A DNA stretch of 64,000 nt from Mucilaginibacter gotjawali (lineage in GTDB: Bacteria; Bacteroidota; Bacteroidia; Sphingobacteriales; Sphingobacteriaceae): NCBI RefSeq assembly GCF_002355435.1, contig NZ_AP017313.1:3968001-4032000 (forward strand), read 5' to 3'. Both the position numbers and the translations under genes were made by a program. Every line of letters starts with the position of its first letter. Position 1 is the stretch's first letter. The notes under the pieces are model-generated. The model worked only from the letters and a program-made list of their open reading frames with translations, did no database searches and had not been told where the DNA came from. Below are positions 41,327 to 50,602 of this stretch, piece by piece.

Positions 41327-44300
41327 ATGCCGGATTTTTCGCACTTACACGTACATACCCAGTTCTCATTGCTCGACGGCGCTGCTGATATATCAAAACT
41401 GTATAAAAAAGCAGCTGCGGATGGCATGAAAGCACTGGCTATTACCGACCATGGCAACATGTTCGGTGTGTTTAAGTTTGTGGCAGAAGCTGGCAAGCAC
41501 AATGTAAAGCCCATTGTAGGCTGCGAATTTTACGTGGTGGATGATCGCCATAAAAAACAATTCACCAAGGAAAAAAAGGACAAACGGTATCACCAGCTGA
41601 TGCTGGCTAAAAACCCCGAAGGCTATAAAAACCTGGTTAAGCTATGCTCCTATGGTTACATGGAGGGTCTGTACAGCAAATGGCCCCGCATTGATAAGGA
41701 ATTAATACTAAAACATCATAAAGGCATTATTGCTACTACCTGCTGCCTCGGTGCCTCCGTACCGCAGGCAATTTTACGCGATGGGGAAGCAGTAGCCGAA
41801 GAAGAATTTAAATGGTGGCTCGACCTGTTTGGCGAGGATTATTATATCGAGCTGCAGCGCCATGATATCCCCGAGCAAAATACCGTAAATGCTGTATTGC
41901 TCAAATTCGCCAAAAAATATAATGTTAAAATAATCTGCTCTAACGATTCACACTATGTAGATCAGCAGGACTCCAACGCGCACGATATTTTGCTTTGCGT
42001 AAACACCGGCGATATGCAGAGCACCCCTATTGCAACCGATGAGGAAGGCGGCAAAGGCTACAGGTTCGGTTTCCCTAACGACCAGTTTTATTTTAAAACG
42101 CAGGCCGAAATGGGGCAGCTATTTAACGACCTGCCTGAATCGTTAGATAACACCAATGAGATCGTTGACAAGGTTGAAGTGTTAAAGCTAAAGCGCGATA
42201 TCCTGCTGCCCAACTACGTTATCCCCGAAGAATTTAAGATCCACAGCGAGACCACGCCGGATTCGGATACCCTTAACCAGTGGGAATACCTGAAGCACCT
42301 CACCTTTATGGGTGCCAAAGAACGTTATATCGATATCAGCCCGGAAACGGAGGAGCGGATCAACTTTGAGCTGTTTACCATCCGCACCATGGGCTTTGCC
42401 GGTTACTTTTTAATTGTAGCCGACTTCATCAGGGCCGGGCGTGATATGGGCGTGTTTATCGGCCCGGGGCGTGGTTCGGCGGCAGGGTCGGTGGTGGCTT
42501 ATTGCACCGGGATCACCAATATCGACCCGATGAAATACAACCTCCTGTTCGAAAGGTTCCTGAATCCCGACCGTAAGTCAATGCCCGATATTGATACGGA
42601 TTTTGACGATGCAGGCAGGCAGAAAGTTATTGACTACGTAGTTGATAAATACGGCAAAAACCAGGTGGCCCAGATCATCACCTATGGCTCCATGGCTGCC
42701 CGTACCAGTATCCAGGATGTTGGCAGGGTGCTGGATATGCCCCTGTCTGATGTGAACGCTATTAAAAAACTGGTACCGGATACCCTGGGCATCACGCTAA
42801 AAGAAGCCATTGAACAGGTACCCGAACTAAAAGAGATCTTAAAAGGGAACGACCTGAAGGCCCAGGTACTGCGCGAAGCGGAAAAGCTGGAAGGCTCGGT
42901 GCGTAATACCGGCGTACATGCTGCGGGGATCATCATCGCCCCTTATGACTTAACCGACATTGTTCCTGTCGCGGTAGCAAAAGACTCCGACCTGCTGGTT
43001 ACCCAATATGATGGCAGGGTGATTGAGGATGCCGGGGTTATCAAGATGGACTTTTTGGGATTGAAAACCCTTACCATTTTGAAAGATGCCCTGCGGCTGA
43101 TCAAACAAAACCATGATGTAACTATTGACATTGACTACATCCCGCTGGATGACCAGAAGACCTTTGAGCTTTACCAGCGCGGCGATACCAACGGTACCTT
43201 CCAGTTTGAAAGTGACGGGATGCAAATGTACCTGCGGGAGTTGAAGCCCGATAAGTTTGAGGATCTCATCGCCATGAACGCGCTTTACCGCCCGGGACCG
43301 ATTGAGTATATCCCCAACTTTATCAGTCGTAAGCATGGTCGCGAGCCGATCACGTTCGACTTGCCTGATATGGAAGAATACCTGGGCGAAACCTACGGGA
43401 TTACCGTTTACCAGGAACAGGTGATGCTTCTCTCGCAAAAATTGGCCGGCTTTAGCAAAGGCGATGCCGACGTTTTGCGGAAAGCGATGGGTAAAAAGCA
43501 GATAGAGGTATTGAACAAGATGGAGGCCCAGTTTATGAACGGCGCTGCCGAAAAGGGCCACCCTAAAGATAAACTCACCAAAATTTGGAACGACTGGAAG
43601 GCATTTGCCCAATATGCCTTCAATAAATCGCACTCTACCTGTTATGCTTTCGTGGCTTACCAAACTGCTTATTTAAAGGCGCATTATCCATCCGAATATA
43701 TGGCTGCGGTTTTAAACAACCAGAACAACATGGAAAAGATCACCTTTTTTATGGAAGAATGCCGCAGGATGGGCGTTGAGGTATTGGGACCGGATATCAA
43801 TGAGTCTGCCATGGCATTTGCCGCTAATAAAAAAGGCCAGATCCGTTTCGGGCTTGCCGGGGTGAAAGGTGTTGGCGAAAAAGCGGTGGAGAGTATTATT
43901 GAAGAGCGCAATGAACGCGGGCCTTATAAATCGGTATATGATTTTGCACAGCGGTCAAACACCCGCAGCGTAAACCGCAAAGCGTATGAAAACCTGGTTT
44001 ATGGCGGTGGTTTTGATGAGTTTGGCTTAAAAAGATCACAGTTTTTTGCCAAAACAGATAACGGCGTATTAACCGGTATTGAGCGCCTGATCAAATACGC
44101 CAATGATTACCAGAACTCGCAAAACAGCTCGCAATCCTCGCTATTTGGCGGCGGGGCAATGAATTCCTTTATCCCTGAACCTGCCATGCCCGAGGCAGAA
44201 GAATGGGCGCTGATCGAGAAACTAAAATACGAAAAGGAAGTGATCGGGATGTACCTCACAGGTCACCCGCTGGATAATTACAAGGTTGAGCTGGAAAGGT

Positions 44301-44920
44301 TTTGCAACAGCAACATCAGCGACCTGAAAAACATGCAGAAAGCACGATCAGGCGAGGGCGGCGAAGAGATCATGAACGCCTTTGCCAACCTGCGCAAACG
44401 GGGCGAGATCTGCATTGGCGGACTGGTAGGAAACGTTCAGCATAAAATGACCAAGAACGGCAAACCATTTGGCACTTTTGTGCTGGAGGATTATAATGAA
44501 TCGTATGAGTTTGCCTTATTTGGCGATGACTACGTGAAATTCCGCAACCTGCTGGTGGATGGCTATTTCCTGCATTTAAAAGGTGTTATTGAAGAGAAAT
44601 TCAGGCAGAAGGATAACTGGGATATGAAGATCCTGACGATGAGCCTGCTCTCGGAAATGCGCGACAAGCTCACCAAATCACTAACCGTATGCCTGGAGTT
44701 AAATGCGCTGAACAGTCAGCTGCTGGAAAACATACAGGAGGCGATCAATATCAACAACCAGCGTTACCCGGTAAAAAACTGCACCCTGCGGTTTATGATT
44801 AAAGACCGGGAAGAAGCCATGCTGGTGGAGCTGCCCTCCAAATCTTTTAAAGTAAACCCAAGCGATGATTTAATGGCGGATATTTTTACGCTGACCAATG
44901 TGCAGCCGGTGCTGAATTAA
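41327..44920 (+). CDS. dnaE: DNA polymerase III subunit alpha
   Basis: A 1197-residue replicative polymerase. The N-terminal PHP domain begins HLHVHTQFSLLDGAADI; palm-domain catalytic aspartates are in SMPDIDTDFDD near residues 420-425. The fingers (RGSAAGSVVAYCTGI, RPGPIEYIPNFISRKHG), tandem HhH (FGLAGVKGVGEKAVESI) and a C-terminal OB fold follow. No intein is present. The ATG at 41327 gives the family start. Its last ~70 bases are repeated at 44957-45027, and a second, decayed copy lies at 45886-45989. Confidence 0.97.
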   Translation: MPDFSHLHVHTQFSLLDGAADISKLYKKAAADGMKALAITDHGNMFGVFKFVAEAGKHNVKPIVGCEFYVVDDRHKKQFTKEKKDKRYHQLMLAKNPEGYKNLVKLCSYGYMEGLYSKWPRIDKELILKHHKGIIATTCCLGASVPQAILRDGEAVAEEEFKWWLDLFGEDYYIELQRHDIPEQNTVNAVLLKFAKKYNVKIICSNDSHYVDQQDSNAHDILLCVNTGDMQSTPIATDEEGGKGYRFGFPNDQFYFKTQAEMGQLFNDLPESLDNTNEIVDKVEVLKLKRDILLPNYVIPEEFKIHSETTPDSDTLNQWEYLKHLTFMGAKERYIDISPETEERINFELFTIRTMGFAGYFLIVADFIRAGRDMGVFIGPGRGSAAGSVVAYCTGITNIDPMKYNLLFERFLNPDRKSMPDIDTDFDDAGRQKVIDYVVDKYGKNQVAQIITYGSMAARTSIQDVGRVLDMPLSDVNAIKKLVPDTLGITLKEAIEQVPELKEILKGNDLKAQVLREAEKLEGSVRNTGVHAAGIIIAPYDLTDIVPVAVAKDSDLLVTQYDGRVIEDAGVIKMDFLGLKTLTILKDALRLIKQNHDVTIDIDYIPLDDQKTFELYQRGDTNGTFQFESDGMQMYLRELKPDKFEDLIAMNALYRPGPIEYIPNFISRKHGREPITFDLPDMEEYLGETYGITVYQEQVMLLSQKLAGFSKGDADVLRKAMGKKQIEVLNKMEAQFMNGAAEKGHPKDKLTKIWNDWKAFAQYAFNKSHSTCYAFVAYQTAYLKAHYPSEYMAAVLNNQNNMEKITFFMEECRRMGVEVLGPDINESAMAFAANKKGQIRFGLAGVKGVGEKAVESIIEERNERGPYKSVYDFAQRSNTRSVNRKAYENLVYGGGFDEFGLKRSQFFAKTDNGVLTGIERLIKYANDYQNSQNSSQSSLFGGGAMNSFIPEPAMPEAEEWALIEKLKYEKEVIGMYLTGHPLDNYKVELERFCNSNISDLKNMQKARSGEGGEEIMNAFANLRKRGEICIGGLVGNVQHKMTKNGKPFGTFVLEDYNESYEFALFGDDYVKFRNLLVDGYFLHLKGVIEEKFRQKDNWDMKILTMSLLSEMRDKLTKSLTVCLELNALNSQLLENIQEAININNQRYPVKNCTLRFMIKDREEAMLVELPSKSFKVNPSDDLMADIFTLTNVQPVLN

Positions 44921-44925
44921 AAAGA

Positions 44926-44956
44926 TTGTCATTTCGACCGTAGGGAGAAATGACAA
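44926..44956. repeat. short palindrome behind dnaE, GTCATTTCGA family
   Basis: TTGTCATTTC and GAAATGACAA around an 11-base centre (GACCGTAGGGA). It is a shortened relative of the element at 35384-35475. It sits exactly between the dnaE stop and the duplicated dnaE 3' end, and may also serve as terminator. Confidence 0.7.
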
Positions 44957-45027
44957 CTGGTAAACCCAAGCGATGATTTGATGGCGGATATTTTTACGCT
45001 GACCAATTTGCACCCGGTGCTGAATTA
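44957..45027 (+). pseudogene. copy A of the dnaE 3' end
   Basis: Differs from 44850-44920 at 4 of about 69 positions. It still reads VNPSDDLMADIFTLTNLHPV, then LN and a stop, against TNVQPVLN in dnaE. There is no start codon or promoter of its own. Confidence 0.9.
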
Positions 45028-45134
45028 GGTGATTTGAAGTATTGAAAATGGTTCGAAACTCCCATTTGCAATACTCTTCCGATAATTTGCCATTGTTATA
45101 ACGAATAATTAAATTTGTTATATAAAATTAAACT

Positions 45135-45383
45135 ATGACAACGGCGACGATAAGGGAAAAACTGCACGGCCTGATTGATACTGCCGATGACAAGCAGGTA
45201 AAAGCAGTTTATTCAATTTTTGAAGATCAAATTGCTGAAAAATATGATCCCTGGGAAGATGAAGATTTCTTAAGGGAGTTGAAAAGCCGTTTGGATGACA
45301 TCGAGAATGGGAATGATGAAGGGCTGTCATGGGACGAGGTAAAAATGAAAGCCCGTGCCGAATTTAAGGCTAAGCATAAATGA
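45135..45383 (+). CDS. antitoxin of a ParE-type module
   Basis: An 82-residue acidic protein, TATIREKLHGLIDTADDKQV then FLRELKSRLDDIENGNDEGL with a final SWDEVKMKARAEF. This is the pattern of addiction-module antitoxins that precede RelE/ParE toxins. It overlaps its toxin gene by 4 bases (ATGA). The pair lies directly after the duplicated dnaE end. Confidence 0.8.
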   Translation: MTTATIREKLHGLIDTADDKQVKAVYSIFEDQIAEKYDPWEDEDFLRELKSRLDDIENGNDEGLSWDEVKMKARAEFKAKHK

Positions 45384-45679
45384 GTTTTGTCATTAAGTTT
45401 TACCGAAAAGCCTATCGGGAGTATTTTGAAGCTTACAAATGGTACGAGGAGCGACAACCTGGTTTAGGCGATCGTTTCGAAAACTCTGTTAAAAAATTAA
45501 TTGACGCTATTGATAAACACCCGCTGATTTTTGCAAATAAAGCATACGATACCAGGGAAGGCAAAACCGAAGATTTCCCCTATTTGGTTGTTTACAAAAT
45601 TTACCCTAAAAAGAATGTAATCTACATTACGTCAATATTTCACACCAGCAGGAACCCCAAAAAGAAATATCGTAAATAG
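45380..45679 (+). CDS. RelE/ParE family toxin
   Basis: A 99-residue ParE-fold toxin: FVIKFYRKAYREYFEAYKWY then EDFPYLVVYKIYPKKNVIYI and the ending FHTSRNPKKKYRK. It is from the same subfamily and has the same length as the toxin at 27565-27864, though the two differ at most positions. It is coupled to its antitoxin by an ATGA overlap. The location between copies A and B of the dnaE 3' end parallels the acyl-CoA dehydrogenase locus. Confidence 0.85.
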   Translation: MSFVIKFYRKAYREYFEAYKWYEERQPGLGDRFENSVKKLIDAIDKHPLIFANKAYDTREGKTEDFPYLVVYKIYPKKNVIYITSIFHTSRNPKKKYRK

Positions 45680-45681
45680 CT

Positions 45682-45880
45682 ACGTCATTTTCCATTCAAC
45701 TTAACCGCCAACAAGGTTTTCTCTAAGCCAGGATCCTCATTTTTGAACCCCGGCACCTTTAAACTTTTTATCCCCCCGATATACACTTCCGTATCCATGT
45801 CCGTTAATTTTTACAAAATCATAGCCTGGCTTGTATTGCAGTAAAAATGCCGAAAGGACATCAATATTTACAACCATTAT
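45682..45880 (-). pseudogene. decayed 3' fragment of an unknown gene
   Basis: The minus strand reads VVNIDVLSAFLLQYKPGYDF and then, after a frame change, TEVYIGGIKSLKVPGFKNED with PGLEKTLLAVKLNGK and a stop near 45683. Two frames are needed, so this is a broken C-terminal piece. No family recognised. It separates the toxin gene from dnaE copy B. Confidence 0.5.
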
Positions 45881-45885
45881 TCCCC

Positions 45886-45989
45886 TGTAAAAAAACTGCG
45901 CCCTGCGCTTTAGGATCAAAAACCGCGAAGAAGCCATGCTGGTAGAGTTGCCCGCCAAACTGTTTAAAGTAAACCCGGGGATGATTTAA
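45886..45989 (+). pseudogene. copy B of the dnaE 3' region, decayed
   Basis: Matches dnaE 44769-44874 (CTGCGCCCTGCGCTTTAGGA; then GAAGAAGCCATGCTGGTAGA). One frame reads NCALRFRIKNREEAMLVELP then AKLFKVNPGM, clearly homologous to dnaE NCTLRFMIKDREEAMLVELP, before an early stop. It is more diverged than copy A and is cut short at the AGCGATGAT segment. Confidence 0.8.
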
Positions 45990-46043
45990 CGCGAGGCAGG
46001 CAACGGTTATATGAGGAATAATATCAGCCTTAGCTGTTTAGCA

Positions 46044-47173
46044 TTACCTTACCATCCTCCCCTTCCATAAATATTTGCCTTTGTTGCCAATCATACCGAT
46101 GTAAACAAAATACAGCACATATAAGGGGATAGAGATCACGATGAGTTGCAATAATCTCTGCCTCCTGAAAAACTTAGTCACCGGCCATAGCAGCATCAGT
46201 TCAAACAGCATCATCAATAAAAGCTGCGTCCCAAGAACCGCAAAAAATGTACGGTCATAAAAGCCGGCCACAAAATTCAGCAATACCGATACATTGAAAA
46301 GCCAAAGGCCCACTACCAGTGCCACAATTTTTTATCCTTGTATTTTACTGATTTTGATGCCCACCTGCGCCTTTGCTGCATAAACTCTTTAAGATTGGGC
46401 TTGGCATGGGTGAATACAACCGCCTCGTAATGTTTTAAAAAACCAATTTTCCCCGGGTAGGTTACGGCAACTTTTTGCAGCAGCAGTTCGTCATCGCCCG
46501 AGGCAAGGTCATCAATCCCTTTAAAGCCGCCTACTTCATAAAAAACATCTTTCCTGTAGGCTATGTTTGCCCCGTTACAGGTTGAAGCATGGCCATTGCC
46601 GATAAATGCACCGCCGGTAGCAATAAGGCTGTAAAACTCAAGCGCCTGCATGCGCTCAAACAAACTCTTTTCTTCAAAATAACTCACCGGGGACGAGATC
46701 ATTACCGGGTTATGCAGCTCAAAATACCCCACGATGGACGAAAGCCATTGCCTACCCATGCGGCAGTCCGCGTCGGTTGCCACCATCAGGTCGCCTCCTG
46801 ATAGTTTTATGGCTTCGGCGATCGCTTTCTTTTTGTATGAATTTAAAGGCTTGTCTTCCTTTAGCTGTAAAAGTTTAACGCCACGGTCTGCATAGCTGCT
46901 GATGATCGCAGAGGTGCGGTCGGTGGAATGATCGTCAACAATAATGATCTCTGTAAGCGCCTTCGGATAATCCTGCGCCAGGATGTCCTCAATGGTTAAA
47001 TGGATTTTTTCTTCTTCATTCCGGGCAGCGATCAGCACGGTAACTTTTGTTGAATAGCCCGAAAGTTTAATTTGCGGTGTTTTTACGGCCCTCCATCCTA
47101 TGATAAGATAGATGAGCACCGACAGGAATAATGCTGTAAGCAGCAACGATATAATACTAAGCAGTGCGATCAA
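46044..47173 (-). CDS. family 2 glycosyltransferase (frameshift)
   Basis: An inverting GT2-type transferase split in two frames. The first part (47173-46313) holds a membrane helix, then KVTVLIAARNEEEKIHLTIE, the DDHSTDRT and DADCRMG metal and nucleotide motifs, and QQRRRW before it stops at YKDKKLWHW. The second part (from 46325) continues as IVALVVGLWLFNVSVLLNFV with further membrane helices and ends GNKGKYLWKGRMVR. One extra base in the six-base T run at 46328-46333 would join them into about 375 residues. It probably transfers sugars at the inner membrane. It overlaps the upstream LPG-synthase-like gene by 17 bases; the start is TTG. Confidence 0.85.
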
Positions 47174-48188
47174 AGAATTTTAATTTAAATACAAATGCAG
47201 ACCCTAAAATAGCAGGAATAATAAGGTTAATGATATAAATAATAGAAACGGCTACGATAACAGCAATATGCTGGTTGGTAACATAGCCAAATATAGCGTT
47301 AGCGGTAACGCTGCGCACTCCGATATCCAGAAAATCCAGTGAAGGAATAGCCGACTGGATAAAGAAGAACACAAACATCATCAGTGACATTTCCCAAATG
47401 GGTATTTCGGGGATCAGCAGGTGAATGATCAGGTAATACTGGAAGGTGAACACCAGGAAGCGGGCCAGGCAAAACCACATAATATCCAATAGTTCGGTAA
47501 AGTTGTACTTCCCCATGATATCAAAAAAGCGGTGAAACTTTTTAAGGAATTTAACCCTGTTTAAAAGCGACACCATCCACCGGATATTGAAATAGAAAAC
47601 GAGCATGATCGCCATAAAGCCTGCGGCAACCACCGTAATACCCAGCATCAGCCAATTATCGGGGTGCAAAAACGAATATACAAACCATACAGAGGCGCCG
47701 GCACCCAAAACATTGGTAATTACGTTTTGCCCGAAAGACCCAACAGCCATCGAAAATACACCGTGAATGCGCTTTCGGTTGGGCAAAAACATAATGCGGC
47801 CTGCGTACTCACCCAGCCGGTTGGGCGTAAACACCGCCCACGTTAAACCGCAAAATACCGACTCGATGGCCCGCCATACAGAAATTGGGTGCAGTTCGCG
47901 CATCAGGAACCACCATTTTAACGATTCAAGCAGCCAGTTTATCACCATCAGCACTACAATAACCGTTAAGGTAATAGCCACCCTGGTATAGGTGATTTGC
48001 GCTACCAGCACATGGAAATTATGAATGTTATTATTGTTTTTAAGGATACTGTGGTACACATACCAAAATGCCAGGGCGATGATGCTAAGCTTAAGCAGGT
48101 AGGAGAACAGTTTTTTAGCGCGGGCAGTCAAAAGGCAGAATATTTTTTGTGCAATGTTACGAATTGAAGTCGATAGTCCATAGTCCAT
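47157..48188 (-). CDS. lysylphosphatidylglycerol synthase-like membrane protein (UPF0104)
   Basis: A 343-residue polytopic membrane protein with about eight helices, of the LPG synthase transmembrane / UPF0104 family (LEYAGRIMFLPNRKRI-type loop: here RLGEYAGRIMFLPNRKRIHG). Such flippase-like domains, without the soluble aminoacyltransferase part, often accompany glycosyltransferases and are thought to move lipids. It overlaps the GT2 gene, so the two probably act on the same lipid-linked substrate. The apparent ATG at 48188 and first residues (MDYGLS) come from the palindrome 48170-48257; the true start is uncertain. Confidence 0.82.
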   Translation of the reverse strand: MDYGLSTSIRNIAQKIFCLLTARAKKLFSYLLKLSIIALAFWYVYHSILKNNNNIHNFHVLVAQITYTRVAITLTVIVVLMVINWLLESLKWWFLMRELHPISVWRAIESVFCGLTWAVFTPNRLGEYAGRIMFLPNRKRIHGVFSMAVGSFGQNVITNVLGAGASVWFVYSFLHPDNWLMLGITVVAAGFMAIMLVFYFNIRWMVSLLNRVKFLKKFHRFFDIMGKYNFTELLDIMWFCLARFLVFTFQYYLIIHLLIPEIPIWEMSLMMFVFFFIQSAIPSLDFLDIGVRSVTANAIFGYVTNQHIAVIVAVSIIYIINLIIPAILGSAFVFKLKFFDRTA

Positions 48189-48257
48189 GGACCATGGAAG
48201 TATGCTGTAATAAGACGGCGCTGGCTATGGACTATGGACCATTGTCTATGGACTAAA
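48170..48257. repeat. word palindrome, CCATAGT family
   Basis: Left arm GATAGTCCATAGTCCATGGA, right arm CTATGGACTATGGACCATTG then TCTATGGACTA. It fills the gap between the hydrolase and the LPG-synthase-like gene and supplies the latter's apparent start codon. Confidence 0.75.
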
Positions 48258-48259
48258 TC

Positions 48260-49105
48260 CTATTTAAGCCTCGGCTTTAAAAACGCCAAAGTATAATTAT
48301 ACGCTTCGGTTGTGGCTTTGCTGTTATAAACAGGATTGCTTGGGTTGGCAAAGCCATGGTCGGCTTCGTACTCGTGCACAGTTGCTTTTTTTCCTGCAGT
48401 TTTCATGTTTTCTTCAAATTGGGCAACCACTTTGGGATTGATCCATCCGTCTTTGGCGGCAAAGTTGCCTAACACATCGCAATTAAGGGTTTTTAATTTG
48501 TTTACATCCTGCTCAGGCATGCCGTAATACATTACGCATGCTATCGCTTGTTTACCAGCCAGCAGGGAGCTCTGTAAGCTCCAGCCGCCGCCAAAGCACC
48601 AGCCAATGGTAGCTATGCGCGCATTGGGTCCAGCATAGGCAATAGCGCCCTTAATGATGGCCTGGGCCCGGTCGTCTTTTACAGTTTGCATAAATTTTCC
48701 GGCATCCTCGCGGGTGGTGGCTACTTTGCCATCGTACAGGTCAACATCAATTACGTTTACATTACCCAGGTCATTGTATAATTTCTCCGATTCTTTTTTC
48801 ACCCAATCATTCAGGCCCCACCATTCATGCACCACCAACAGGTAATTATTGGTTGGCCTTTTTGCTTTAAAGAAAAAGGCGCCTGCTGTTTTGCCGTCAG
48901 CGGTATTGTAGGTAATAGGCTTGCCGATATCACTTTGAAAATGAAATTTTAAGGGCAGCGGGTGTGCCATTACAAACTTTTTATCAGCAGCCAGCATGGC
49001 AAACTGTTTGGTGGCCGAAGGTTTGGCACAACAGGCCATTTTACTTTGGGCGAAGGCCATTGCGCTGCACGAGATCAAAAGGGTTACGAGCAAATACTTT
49101 TTCAT
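48260..49105 (-). CDS. secreted dienelactone hydrolase family protein
   Basis: A 281-residue alpha/beta hydrolase with a signal peptide (KKYLLVTLLISCSAMAFAQ). The cysteine nucleophile is in ATIGWCFGGGWS near residue 170; the triad is completed by D in FAAKDGWINP and H in EADHGFANPS. The family hydrolyses dienelactones and related esters, though exported Bacteroidota members have no defined substrate. The ATG at 49105 is chosen for the signal peptide; the longer frame to 49162 is unlikely. Single gene. Confidence 0.88.
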   Translation of the reverse strand: MKKYLLVTLLISCSAMAFAQSKMACCAKPSATKQFAMLAADKKFVMAHPLPLKFHFQSDIGKPITYNTADGKTAGAFFFKAKRPTNNYLLVVHEWWGLNDWVKKESEKLYNDLGNVNVIDVDLYDGKVATTREDAGKFMQTVKDDRAQAIIKGAIAYAGPNARIATIGWCFGGGWSLQSSLLAGKQAIACVMYYGMPEQDVNKLKTLNCDVLGNFAAKDGWINPKVVAQFEENMKTAGKKATVHEYEADHGFANPSNPVYNSKATTEAYNYTLAFLKPRLK

Positions 49106-49315
49106 GTTGATCAATATTTCCGGGATGACGGTTTTGTTTTTGATGAATGTTTGAACAACCAATATTAGGATATTTTTGTTTGATTTTATTAAGGGATTTC
49201 ACCGATTATTTTTTGATTGCACTGATGTTATAAGGAAAAATCTATAGCTTGGATTGTAATTTAATAAGTGATAACTTTCACCCTGCATACCAACGTTCAG
49301 TTTACCAATTATCAC

Positions 49316-49999
49316 ATGGACCCTGATTTTATCACCTATCAAAAATTTAACGATCCGGCTTTGGCAGATGAACTGGCTGAGCAACTGGAACTGCATCAAA
49401 TTGAATATACTATTGAAGAGGAATCTACCGGATTTGACCCTTCATTAGTAATGAGCAACGAAGCAAAATATTACGCCGTTAAAATAAAAAGCGAAGATTT
49501 TGAAACGGTAAATGAGCTGTTAAAGCAAAACGAGGAAGCCAATACCGATGAGGTTGAAAAAGACTATTACCTCTTCAGTTTTACGGATGATGAATTAATG
49601 GAGGTGGTAACCAAAGCTGATGAATGGAGCGCCTTTGATGTTGTACTCGCCCGCAAACTGCTTGCCGAAAGAGGAAAAGAGATCAGCGAGCAAAAGATAG
49701 CCACAATACAAGGGGAAAGGATAGAAGAATTAAAAAAGCCGGAAGAATCCCAGCTTACCTGGATAATCATTGGTTATGTAATTGCACTTGGCGGCGTTAT
49801 TTTGCCATTTTTTGTTAGCGCAATAGGAGTTTTTATTGGGTGGCACCTGTCGTCTTATAAAAAAACATTACCCGACGGAGAACGTGTTTTCGGATACAGC
49901 GAAACGGACAGGATGCATGGAAAAAGAATATTTTATTTGGGCATCATTGTGTTTGTGCTGAGTCTGGCAATTTTATTATTTTATCATATATGGATATAG
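49316..49999 (+). CDS. hypothetical protein with DUF2007-like N-terminus and two membrane helices
   Basis: A 227-residue protein. Residues 1-80 (ITYQKFNDPALADELAEQLE, then YYAVKIKSEDFETVNELLKQ) look like a DUF2007-type signal-transducing domain. The central region is charged and helical, and two membrane helices follow: LTWIIIGYVIALGGVILPFF and FYLGIIVFVLSLAILLFYHI. No catalytic motif is visible. The ATG at 49316 is preferred to the upstream frame start at 49268. Confidence 0.7.
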   Translation: MDPDFITYQKFNDPALADELAEQLELHQIEYTIEEESTGFDPSLVMSNEAKYYAVKIKSEDFETVNELLKQNEEANTDEVEKDYYLFSFTDDELMEVVTKADEWSAFDVVLARKLLAERGKEISEQKIATIQGERIEELKKPEESQLTWIIIGYVIALGGVILPFFVSAIGVFIGWHLSSYKKTLPDGERVFGYSETDRMHGKRIFYLGIIVFVLSLAILLFYHIWI

Positions 50000-50047
50000 A
50001 ATGATTGATCGGCTTATCTAAATCCGAAATCCAAACAACTCCTAAAA

Positions 50048-50078
50048 GACTTCCGAAGTTTTGAAAACTTCGGAAGTC
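50048..50078. terminator. bidirectional hairpin terminator
   Basis: GACTTCCGAAGTTTT and AAAACTTCGGAAGTC form an almost perfect stem between convergent genes. Confidence 0.75.
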
Positions 50079-50085
50079 TGGACTC

Positions 50086-50432
50086 TTAAGTGAGATAATG
50101 AATTTCTTTAAATGAGATAAGAAATTTTTCAAACTGGTAGCCAAATAATTGAATTGAATGTGAATCGCCTCCTGAATAAAATCGAATTAACCGATGCCAA
50201 GCAAAATCTCCCTTTTTAACAAAATCTTCTGCAAATTCATCATTTAAAAAATCTGTAAACCCAGCGCAAAACGCTTCAACCATTTCGCCATCCCGTTTCT
50301 GCAGGCGCAAAGGAAACCCCAAATAAAGACATTGATACCTTCAACGTTAGAAACGCCGTACATTGACGGGTGTGCAATCATTGATGAAATGAATTGAAGA
50401 AATCGATCAAAAACTTCTTTTTGGGCTGACAT
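50086..50432 (-). pseudogene. hypothetical protein broken by a one-base frameshift
   Basis: The first frame (50432 down to about 50320) reads MSAQKEVFDRFLQFISSMIA then HPSMYGVSNVEGINVFIWGF. The second continues as LRLQKRDGEMVEAFCAGFTD then FLNDEFAEDFVKKGDFAWHR and ends at 50086. One extra base in the C run at 50317-50320 would give a continuous protein of about 115 residues. I do not recognise the family. No membrane segment. It may be intact if the shortage is a sequencing error. Confidence 0.55.
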
Positions 50433-50602
50433 TGGTTAAGAGTTAGACTTAAAGATACGAAAAATACACGTTATTTTTATTCACAGATAAAAGATATGTT
50501 CAGTAGTAAATTCGCAGTAAAAACAAATCCGAAATCGAACATCCGAAACGGCGTAGCCATCTTGAACACCGTTGAAAACAAACAATAGTGAAAAATCCGA
50601 AA

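Noticed and set aside
45737..45958. A real 73-residue gene behind the toxin at 45380-45679
   Set aside because: The frame covers dnaE copy B on the opposite strand and a fragment whose true ending lies in another frame, so it is a remnant.
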